Shown here in pieces: positions 1-5,565 of a DNA stretch of 10,504 bases; position 1 is the stretch's first letter; every line of letters begins with the position of its first letter. The translations under genes and the position numbers were made by a program. Origin of the DNA: Campylobacterota bacterium (lineage in GTDB: Bacteria; Campylobacterota; Campylobacteria; Campylobacterales; Sulfurovaceae); assembly GCA_011330645.1 (NCBI GenBank), contig DRQB01000106.1, forward strand, positions 1-10,504, written 5' to 3'. A model generated the notes under the pieces. That model did no database searches. It saw nothing but the letters and a program-made list of their open reading frames with translations, and was not told the origin of the DNA.

Positions 1-324
1 AAAGCTATGGATATGAACCGTATCGATGAAGTAGTACCTCTAGGAGATACAGAGATTTGGGAAGTCACCAATATGATGGGCATGGATCATAACTTCCACA
101 TACATGCCACACACTTTAGAGTTATAGAGCGTAATGGTAGTGCAACCAATGTTCTTGAGAATGAAAAAGGATACAAAGATGTTGTCTATTTAAAAGGAAA
201 CGAAAGCGTAAAACTACTTGTAAAAATGACTGACTACACAGATGAGAGTGTACCATATATGTATCACTGTCACTTCTTAGAGCATGAAAACAATGCAATG
301 ATGGGACAATTTACTGTTGTCTAA
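1..324 (+). CDS. Multicopper oxidase, C-terminal fragment (5' end outside window)
   Basis: This is the last cupredoxin domain of a multicopper oxidase of the CueO/laccase/FtsP type. The reading frame is open through base 1, so the gene begins outside the window and the first ATG at 7 is internal. Counting from that ATG, the copper ligands are a HNFHIH motif (H28, H31, H33) and HCHFLEHENNAM (H87, C88, H89, H93), with a methionine ten residues after the cysteine, the usual axial type 1 copper ligand. These supply ligands for the type 1 and the trinuclear type 2/3 copper centres. Such enzymes are normally exported and oxidise cuprous ion or organic substrates with oxygen. The RND-pump remnant downstream suggests the locus once formed a copper or heavy-metal resistance cluster. 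The family is certain; the exact subtype cannot be decided from this fragment. Confidence 0.94.
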   Translation, partial: KAMDMNRIDEVVPLGDTEIWEVTNMMGMDHNFHIHATHFRVIERNGSATNVLENEKGYKDVVYLKGNESVKLLVKMTDYTDESVPYMYHCHFLEHENNAMMGQFTVV

Positions 325-380
325 AACTTTTGGCACTCAACTGAGATAAGCCCAATTTCCTTTTGGACAGGGAGCAATAT

Positions 381-434
381 CGACACCAACTCGGTGTCGT
401 AAGTCTATAAAGCATTGGAGCTAGACTCCAACGC
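381..434. repeat. Two tandem hairpins (REP/BIME-like palindrome pair)
   Basis: Two inverted repeats lie 12 bases apart. The first has perfect 7-base arms, CGACACC (381-387) and GGTGTCG (393-399), around a 5-base loop. The second pairs TTGGAG (415-420) with CTCCAA (426-431) around CTAGA; after one mismatch (414/432) two further pairs follow, giving a stem over 412-434. Short imperfect palindromes in pairs between genes are typical of REP/BIME-type elements. No poly-T tract follows either hairpin, so an intrinsic terminator is unlikely. The pair abuts the point where the RND-pump homology begins. Whether it is repeated elsewhere in the genome cannot be seen here. Confidence 0.55.
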
Positions 435-620
435 CTCAGAACGACAGCCTTTATCACCCTCTTTGGTATCTTACCATTACTCTATGCCATAGGTGTAGGC
501 TCAGAGATACAGTACCCACTCTCTATGGTTGTTACTGGAGGGATTATCTCTTCAACCGTACTGACACTTTTGGTGTTGCCAGGGTTGTATGTGTTGTTTT
601 TTAATCGTAAAGAGGTATGA
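435..620 (+). pseudogene. RND heavy-metal efflux pump (CusA/CzcA family), C-terminal remnant
   Basis: Reading codons from 435 to the TGA at 618-620 gives about 61 residues that match the extreme C-terminus of CusA/CzcA-type RND permeases. They include LRTTAFITLFGILPL, a GVGSEIQYPL stretch, GGIISSTVLTLLVLP and a final LYVLFF, the last transmembrane helices of the pump. The frame is closed upstream by TAA at 408, there is no start codon, and a full-length pump has over 1000 residues, so this is a broken 3' end. The homology starts right after the second hairpin of the repeat pair. This fits insertion of the element or a deletion between it and a lost upstream part. It could once have formed a copper/silver efflux system with the preceding oxidase. 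Confidence 0.8.
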
Positions 621-646
621 CTTTTGTCATATCTCTAACGAGTACG

Positions 647-668
647 TATAAGCACAAAATTATATAAT
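647..668 (+). promoter_or_regulatory. Candidate -10 boxes for the AraC-type regulator gene
   Basis: Two -10-like hexamers precede the regulator: TATAAG at 647-652 and a perfect TATAAT at 663-668. No clear -35 is visible, as is common in Campylobacterota. Transcription from the perfect box would begin at about the ATG at 675, giving a leaderless or nearly leaderless message. The upstream box would leave a leader of about 16 bases. Confidence 0.45.
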
Positions 669-674
669 AAGACC

Positions 675-1535
675 ATGATAATACAAGTCCCAGAACACTT
701 TTCAAAAAACAAAGATATTTTAACCCTCGAAAATCTTAGTTTTTTATATTATTTCAATAGAAATAAAACAGATAAAATAAATGTACAGCTCAACAAACAT
801 ATGCTTCTGCATGTGTTTAATGGAAGTAAAATTATTGTGAATGATGGACTAACACATAAAATAACAGACAAACAAAGTGTCTTTCTTTCGAAAGGGCAGT
901 ATTTTATGAGTGAGATACTCTCCTTGGAGAAGTTACACTTTGATGGTATTATGGTGTTTTTTGATGATAGCTTTTTGTTTTCTATTTTTCATAAATATGA
1001 GCATTTAATGAAACACAGTAATAGCAAACAGGCACTAGATGTAGATGCTTTGTGTATACTTGAAGATTCTCAAGCTTTGCATGAAACGATGTTGTCTACT
1101 AAGTCATACTTAGAACGCAAGTCTGATGACACCGCTCTTATACAGTTAAAGTTTGAAGAGATATTTTTACAACTCCTACAGACCAATCACTCACATGAAA
1201 TAGTCCATTATTTTCAAGCACTTTATAACAGTAGCTTGTACAAACTTAGAGATTTGTTTGAAAACAATACCTTTACTACCGTCGATGAGATGATAAAAGA
1301 GAGTAACCTATCAGAAGTACAATTTAGAAAAGTATTTAAAGAGATGTATGATGTGACACCCAAAGAGTGGCTTCTGCACAAATCTTTAAAAAAAGCGAAA
1401 CAACTTTTAGAGACCAAAGAGCTCAATGTTACTGAAGTCTGTTATGAATGTGGTTTTCACTCTATCTCATGGTTTATTAAGAGTTTTAAAAAAGAGTTTG
1501 GTATGACACCCAAGAAATACCAACAAAACTGCTAA
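675..1535 (+). CDS. AraC/XylS-family transcriptional regulator
   Basis: This is a cytoplasmic DNA-binding regulator of 286 residues, a normal length for the family. The C-terminal 95 residues or so form the AraC double helix-turn-helix. The first helix pair covers about residues 202-222 (TTVDEMIKESNLSEVQFRKVF); the second covers about 250-275 and includes the signature elements VCYECGFHSISWFIKSFKKEFG, ending in GMTPKKYQ. The N-terminal half (about 1-170) is the presumed effector-sensing part; its ligand cannot be read. No Shine-Dalgarno sequence stands before the ATG at 675, and a TATAAT lies only 6 bases upstream of it, so the message may be leaderless. The small membrane protein and methyltransferase genes follow on the same strand behind a separate promoter and are the obvious candidate targets, which is an inference from position only. 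Confidence 0.92.
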   Translation: MIIQVPEHFSKNKDILTLENLSFLYYFNRNKTDKINVQLNKHMLLHVFNGSKIIVNDGLTHKITDKQSVFLSKGQYFMSEILSLEKLHFDGIMVFFDDSFLFSIFHKYEHLMKHSNSKQALDVDALCILEDSQALHETMLSTKSYLERKSDDTALIQLKFEEIFLQLLQTNHSHEIVHYFQALYNSSLYKLRDLFENNTFTTVDEMIKESNLSEVQFRKVFKEMYDVTPKEWLLHKSLKKAKQLLETKELNVTEVCYECGFHSISWFIKSFKKEFGMTPKKYQQNC

Positions 1536-1561
1536 AAAAGACCATAAAACTGATAGCTTTA

Positions 1562-1582
1562 ACTTCTTACTTCTTCTATAAT
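1562..1582 (+). promoter_or_regulatory. Promoter of the membrane protein/methyltransferase pair, with 7-base tandem repeat
   Basis: A perfect TATAAT lies at 1577-1582, predicting a start near 1589 and a leader of about 20 bases. Directly upstream, ACTTCTT occurs twice head to tail (1562-1568 and 1569-1575), where an activator would touch a promoter that lacks a good -35. AraC-family proteins bind direct repeats, so this could be a half-site pair for the adjacent regulator. The repeat is short and T-rich, so chance is possible. Confidence 0.5.
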
Positions 1583-1608
1583 AGACTCAAACAGTAAGGA
1601 GTTTTAAA

Positions 1609-1998
1609 ATGAAAAAATTAACAATACTTTTACGAGTCGTCGGGCTGATACAAATTGTGCTAGGTCTACTTTATCTATTTGCCCCTGCATTTATATTATC
1701 ATCTATGGGACATACCGTTCCTCAACCTGATATATTTTACCCCCTAGGTATGCTTGCAGCTAGATTCATCGCGTATGGTGTGGCATTTATCTACATCTCT
1801 TCTGAACCAATGAAATATAAACTATGGATATATTTTATGATTCTAATCCAAGCAATTGATTTGGCTGCAGGTATCTACTATACTGCCACTGGTGCAGTGA
1901 CTTTAGAGTTATCTGGATTTGCAATGTTTAATGCCACATGGATTATGCTACTTCTGTACATCTTTAGCAAAGAAGGAGAAAAAACATTAGAACAGTAA
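1609..1998 (+). CDS. Small integral membrane protein of unknown function (four predicted helices)
   Basis: The product has 129 residues and I do not recognise a specific family with certainty; it has the general look of small four-helix DoxX-like/DUF membrane proteins. Hydrophobic segments lie at about 5-32, 44-64, 70-92 and 100-120. The N-terminus is basic (MKKLTILLRVVG) and the last 12 residues are charged and cytoplasmic-looking. The start is well supported by AAGGAG at 1595-1600, 8 bases before the ATG, and by a TATAAT box upstream. Its final codons contain the ribosome binding site and the presumed start of the methyltransferase gene, so the two are translationally coupled or, less likely, joined by a frameshift. 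No catalytic motif is visible. Confidence 0.82.
   Translation: MKKLTILLRVVGLIQIVLGLLYLFAPAFILSSMGHTVPQPDIFYPLGMLAARFIAYGVAFIYISSEPMKYKLWIYFMILIQAIDLAAGIYYTATGAVTLELSGFAMFNATWIMLLLYIFSKEGEKTLEQ
1973..1978 (+). promoter_or_regulatory. Ribosome binding site AAGGAG that points to an ATT start codon
   Basis: A perfect AAGGAG sits inside the end of the small membrane protein gene. Exactly 7 bases downstream, where a start codon would be expected, the methyltransferase frame has ATT (1986-1988). No ATG, GTG or TTG exists in this frame between its upstream stop (1965-1967) and the SAM-binding motif. An A6 run (1979-1984) follows the site directly. Confidence 0.6.
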
Positions 1999-2588
1999 TC
2001 TTCTTATGGCTGCAAAGTCAAACATTTTACAAAGAGCTACAAGCGAGTGCTGTAGAACCTATTGCTTCAGCACAGAGGTCTGATCAGAGATGGGCAGACA
2101 TAGGCTGTAGTACAGGACTACTCACACGCTTGGCACATAGGTTACATTATCATGTTACAGGCTATGATTTGGATGTAGTTTCATTGAAAGTTGCAAAGTT
2201 ACTCTCTTCTCGTTTGAAAGATATCCACTATATACATCAAGATTTTCATACCATACATAACAAGTTTGACGTGGTCAGTGCGACTTCACTTTTATCTGTA
2301 GTTGAAAATAAAACAGAGTCTCTCAATAAACTCATAGATTTATTGAAAAATAACGATGCTACACTGATAATCATAGAACCCACAGAGAAAATGACAGTTA
2401 AAAATGTACAGAAAACTATAGTGGATTTTAAAACATTTTGGTTATATAAAGGGTTACTACTCTGGGCAAAAGCCAGAGAAGGCAAAGCTGTTTCCACAGA
2501 AGTATTTGAAAATGTTGCATCAATAGAGATACAACATCAATACCATATAAATGATATGGTGAGAATTACGTATATCAAGAAAAATTAA
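1986..2588 (+). CDS. Class I SAM-dependent methyltransferase, probable ATT start
   Basis: From the ATT the product has 200 residues. Motif I for S-adenosylmethionine binding, ADIGCSTG, lies near residues 37-44, and the acidic end of the second strand, GYDLD, follows about 20 residues later. FDVVSATSLLSVV (about 92-104) corresponds to motif IV. This is the Rossmann-fold layout of small class I methyltransferases. The substrate cannot be told. A later TTG at 2130 would give 152 residues but would remove motif I, so it is not the real start. ATT at 1986, behind AAGGAG with 7-base spacing, is the best candidate. Alternatives are a CTG at 2010, a -1 frameshift from the preceding gene at the A6 run, or an indel. 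The stop overlaps that of the converging Hsp20-like gene by 4 bases. Confidence 0.75.
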   Translation: MRTVIFLWLQSQTFYKELQASAVEPIASAQRSDQRWADIGCSTGLLTRLAHRLHYHVTGYDLDVVSLKVAKLLSSRLKDIHYIHQDFHTIHNKFDVVSATSLLSVVENKTESLNKLIDLLKNNDATLIIIEPTEKMTVKNVQKTIVDFKTFWLYKGLLLWAKAREGKAVSTEVFENVASIEIQHQYHINDMVRITYIKKN

Positions 2589-3244
2589 CTCATTGAAGGT
2601 ACATCAGAGTTAATCGTTATTTTCTTTTTTGTATTGTTTTGCTCTTTAGTTTCATTTTTTTCTGTTGTTTGTTTCTCTTCTACTTTAGCAGGAGTTACAC
2701 TTGCCCCATTAATGCGTATATTTGATTGTACTTTGGGTACATTTTTCAATTTTTTAACAGATATCACTAATTTTCCATCTTTATATTCTGCTGAAATACT
2801 TCCTGCATCCGAATCAGTTGGTAGAGGAATACTTTGTTGATACATACGCATAGAACTTGATGAACTAAAGCTATTAGCCGTTTTATTTTCCTGTTTTTCT
2901 ATGATTTTGGCAGTAATGCTCATTACCCCATCTTTTGCATTAATATCAATATGATTTTCTTTATTCTCAGGGATATTTGTCACATATTCGTAATGGTCTT
3001 TTTTATCTACAAATGCTTGTGGTTGTGATATTTTATACGTACCAATAGGACTTGCAAGTCTTGTAGTACGTTGTTGTATACGTTGATGCATTCGATTGAA
3101 CATTTTATCCATATTTTGTTGCATATGCATCATCTCTTTAAAAATGTCATCTCCAAAAGGATCTTGCATAAATGGGTCATTGGCTTGAAGTGAAAGTGTT
3201 GTAAGCAAAGGCAACACTAAAAGTGAAAGTTTATTATTTAGCAT
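2585..3244 (-). CDS. Exported Hsp20/alpha-crystallin-like protein
   Basis: This 219-residue protein starts with a signal peptide (basic MLNNK, a leucine-rich core, cleavage probably after LQA at about 21). A methionine-rich helical segment follows (residues 26-52, seven Met), then an alpha-crystallin-type beta domain at about 75-165. The domain carries the family signature AEYKDGKLVISVKK (A-x3-[ND]-G-x-L). The C-terminal tail is low-complexity (K, E, T, N) and contains ITI near 209-211, resembling the I-x-I motif by which small heat shock proteins assemble. Most Hsp20 proteins are cytoplasmic; this one should act as a periplasmic chaperone if the signal is functional. AAGGAG precedes the ATG and a TATAAT box lies 32 bases upstream, so it is probably transcribed on its own. 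Confidence 0.8.
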   Translation of the reverse strand: MLNNKLSLLVLPLLTTLSLQANDPFMQDPFGDDIFKEMMHMQQNMDKMFNRMHQRIQQRTTRLASPIGTYKISQPQAFVDKKDHYEYVTNIPENKENHIDINAKDGVMSITAKIIEKQENKTANSFSSSSSMRMYQQSIPLPTDSDAGSISAEYKDGKLVISVKKLKNVPKVQSNIRINGASVTPAKVEEKQTTEKNETKEQNNTKKKITINSDVPSMS

Positions 3245-3275
3245 GTTGTGCTCCTTATAATTAATTTATGGTGTC

Positions 3276-3281
3276 ATTATA
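3276..3281 (-). promoter_or_regulatory. -10 box of the exported Hsp20-like gene
   Basis: On the minus strand a perfect TATAAT reads from 3281 to 3276, placing transcription start near 3269 and a leader of about 25 bases ending in the AAGGAG ribosome binding site. No convincing -35 or heat-shock operator (CIRCE/HAIR-like inverted repeat) is visible. The promoter fills the 48-base gap after the glutamate-synthase-like gene. Confidence 0.55.
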
Positions 3282-3292
3282 AGAGCAGAAGT

Positions 3293-4990
3293 TTAACGGA
3301 ATTTAAATCGAGGGGTTAAATCATTCATAGAAAGTTCCTCTACTTTCGTTTTACCCATTACGGCAAGGAGTGAACGTACTCCATGTAAAAGTTGATGATG
3401 GTAAAAAGCAATGTGTTTAGACTTTTCAATCACTAAAAATTTACTCCTTTTGGCTTCATTCATAGTGGCAAGCCCTACAGGACAGTCTCTTCCATTGGCT
3501 CCAGAACATTCTCTTGCACGTATACACCCAGCTGATATCATAAATCCTCTTGCGATATTTACAAAATTAGCACCATGACAGAGTAGTTCAACCACATCAT
3601 CAGGGGTAAGTACTTTTTCACTTGCAATAATTTTTATCTGTTCTTTTAGTCCATATTTTGTAAGACATTTATTGACAATAAGTAGTGCATTACGTATTGG
3701 TAATCCAATTTTAGACATCATTTCAAGTGGTGCAGTCGCAGAGCCCCCATCACCTCCGTCAATGGTCATAAAGTCAGGAATACTCTTTCCTTCATCAACT
3801 CTTTCTTTTAAGGCTTTAGCATAAAGTTCAAAGCTCTCTTCAGAAGAGATAACGATTTTAAATCCAACTGGCTTACCAGAGATATTTTGTAAATGCTCAA
3901 GAAAATTAAAGAATGTTTCCATATCTGTAGCATACGGAAAACGGTTTGGGCTGATAAGATCTTTATGCGCAGGAATACCTCTATAGTAGGCTATATCATC
4001 ACTTACTTTTCTTGCAAGAAGTTTTCCCCCTGTTTGTTTCGCACCTTGTGCAAGCTTCACCTCAGTCATACGACAAAATCGCATCACTTTTTGGTATCGT
4101 ATTTCATCAAATTTTCCTTCTTCATCTCGCACACCATATAGACCAGAACCCATTTGAAAGGTAATATCAGGGATTGCCTCAGATACATTTTCAGGAAACA
4201 TCTCTAAAGGTTTTGTCCAGTCAATACGAAAATAAATCAGTCTAGCTCTATCAAAAATAAACGAACCTCTGTCTTTTTGTCTCAATACCATATTTCTATA
4301 GAGACGTTGAGAAACTTCTCTGTTTGTGATAAATTTAGTAATCTTATACACACCTTTTGCGAACCATGTTCCTTCTTTTCTTTCAAGGTATGCATCGTCA
4401 CAATCACAAATGTTTAAAGTAGCAAGAAAATTAGATGTGAGACCTCCCTCACCTGTATTGATGGGAAAATGTCCATTAAAAGCTCCTCTTGCAAAAGATC
4501 TTGTACCCTCAGGAGAAATAGAGCCATCACTCATTGCTGAACGTCCTATGATACTTTTACTGACATAGGGGATTTTTCGCTTCTCTCCAAAAGTTACAGA
4601 AAAATTAGCTTCTACCTCATGTATCTCCTTAACAAAGTTGGCATGTTTAAAAAGTGTTTTTTGATTTCCATATGGTTTTGTAGGGGAAAAAGACAAATAA
4701 GGGCTTCTCCCCTCAGACACTTTATTAATCCAATCTAATTTTTCAAAAGAATCATAATAGGTTTCATCTCCAAAATATTGACGCATGGGATTACGTAACA
4801 TATAAAAAAAGTAACGCATACGTCCAATAAGTGGATAATTAATCAATAGTTGATTTTTTCGTTGCACAAACCTATCATAGATATACATTCCAAAAAAGAC
4901 AATAAGTATAATCATTAACATAACTTTTAAGAGTAGCCCCCAATCAGCAGATAAGAGAGGAAGGTTTGCAAAGAATTTATCACTATTCAT
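3293..4990 (-). CDS. FMN-binding glutamate synthase-domain protein, membrane-anchored
   Basis: The 565-residue product consists of an N-terminal transmembrane helix (about 18-38) and the FMN-binding central/synthase domain of glutamate synthase. Visible motifs are MSDGSISPEG (153-162), INTGEGG (177-183), VKLAQGAKQTGGKL (311-324), IDGGDGGSATAP (410-421) and an iron-sulphur cysteine set at C489, C495 and C503. It lacks the glutaminase domain and the N-terminal catalytic cysteine of GltB, so it belongs to the family of stand-alone synthase-domain proteins whose reaction is unsettled. The cysteine spacing (C-x5-C-x7-C) is wider than in GltB (C-x5-C-x4-C). An ATG at 4999 is also in frame, but AAGGA at 5003-4999 is spaced 8 bases before the ATG at 4990, which I prefer. 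The start overlaps the end of the DoxX gene, indicating one operon. Confidence 0.9.
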   Translation of the reverse strand: MNSDKFFANLPLLSADWGLLLKVMLMIILIVFFGMYIYDRFVQRKNQLLINYPLIGRMRYFFYMLRNPMRQYFGDETYYDSFEKLDWINKVSEGRSPYLSFSPTKPYGNQKTLFKHANFVKEIHEVEANFSVTFGEKRKIPYVSKSIIGRSAMSDGSISPEGTRSFARGAFNGHFPINTGEGGLTSNFLATLNICDCDDAYLERKEGTWFAKGVYKITKFITNREVSQRLYRNMVLRQKDRGSFIFDRARLIYFRIDWTKPLEMFPENVSEAIPDITFQMGSGLYGVRDEEGKFDEIRYQKVMRFCRMTEVKLAQGAKQTGGKLLARKVSDDIAYYRGIPAHKDLISPNRFPYATDMETFFNFLEHLQNISGKPVGFKIVISSEESFELYAKALKERVDEGKSIPDFMTIDGGDGGSATAPLEMMSKIGLPIRNALLIVNKCLTKYGLKEQIKIIASEKVLTPDDVVELLCHGANFVNIARGFMISAGCIRARECSGANGRDCPVGLATMNEAKRSKFLVIEKSKHIAFYHHQLLHGVRSLLAVMGKTKVEELSMNDLTPRFKFR

Positions 4991-5432
4991 GGTTACCATC
5001 CTTAAAGAGTATATGATCTAGTGAATATTTGCCTCCACCAAAGCTAGCAAAAATAAAAAGAAATATCATATAGTACAGTGGTATTTCTATCCCATTGTCT
5101 GCTACAGAAAAACCATGGGGTACATGTACAAATATCATGGCACCTATCATCACAAAAGAGAGTAAAATGGAGACAGGGCGTGTTAAAAGTCCTAAAATAA
5201 GACCAATTATACCTATGGTTTCGATGCCTGAGACTAAGTAGGCAGTAAAAGTGGGAAAGGGAATAGAAATACTGTGAAACCACACTGCAGTGGCAGACAT
5301 ATCACTCAGTTTCATCAAAGCAGGTTTTGCAAATCCATACGCTAAGACAAGTCTTGCGATGAGAATAATGATATTTTTAGGATATGAAAAAAGTACATGG
5401 ACTTCACCACAAAAATTTTTAAATTTTGACAT
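4983..5432 (-). CDS. DoxX-family membrane protein
   Basis: The product is an integral membrane protein with four hydrophobic segments and the DoxX-family pattern: LIARLVLAYGFAKPALMKL in helix 1, a GIETIGIIGLILGLLTRP stretch in the middle, and a final helix ending in GGGKYSLDHIL. From the ATG at 5432 it has 149 residues; GGAG stands 9 bases before it. A longer frame starts at 5474 (163 residues), but its AGGGAG touches the ATG with no spacer, so the shorter start is slightly favoured. Its stop codon lies inside the start region of the glutamate-synthase-like gene, so the two proteins are co-translated and may act together at the membrane. DoxX proteins are linked to quinone and sulphur or redox chemistry in some species, but no function follows here. 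Confidence 0.82.
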   Translation of the reverse strand: MSKFKNFCGEVHVLFSYPKNIIILIARLVLAYGFAKPALMKLSDMSATAVWFHSISIPFPTFTAYLVSGIETIGIIGLILGLLTRPVSILLSFVMIGAMIFVHVPHGFSVADNGIEIPLYYMIFLFIFASFGGGKYSLDHILFKDGNHE

Positions 5433-5509
5433 TGCAAACTTCTCCATAATATAATTTATGATTTGGCATTTCATCTCCCTATGAGGTTACACAGTCTTTA
5501 CATAGTATT

Positions 5510-5515
5510 ATTATA
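5510..5515 (-). promoter_or_regulatory. -10 box of the DoxX/glutamate-synthase-like operon
   Basis: A perfect TATAAT reads on the minus strand from 5515 to 5510 in the divergent gap between the DoxX and metallo-hydrolase genes. It predicts a start near 5503 and a leader of 30 to 70 bases depending on the start codon. Just upstream, 5515-5530 forms an imperfect palindrome (ACAC...GTGT ends) that could be an operator shared by both directions. Confidence 0.45.
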
Positions 5516-5565
5516 CACTTTTAATTGTGTAGTAGTTATGCACTCATTTCATTTTAGGAATACCT

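Noticed and set aside
327..366. CTTTTGG direct repeat (327-333 and 360-366) as a target-site duplication
   Set aside because: Seven T-rich bases 33 apart in AT-rich DNA are easily chance, and the interval does not bracket the hairpins or the RND junction.
381..434. Hairpins as a terminator for the multicopper oxidase
   Set aside because: Neither stem is followed by a T tract and they lie 57 or more bases after the stop.
2006..2083. ATG at 2006 with a short open frame, as a possible methyltransferase start
   Set aside because: It is in the wrong frame, ends after about 25 codons and shows no methyltransferase sequence.
2246..2497. Open frame on the minus strand inside the methyltransferase gene
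   Set aside because: It has no ribosome binding site or recognisable protein character and lies wholly within a gene with clear SAM-binding motifs.
3893..4141. Plus-strand open frame of 82 codons
   Set aside because: It is antisense to the well-conserved glutamate-synthase domain; composition looks like a reverse-strand shadow.
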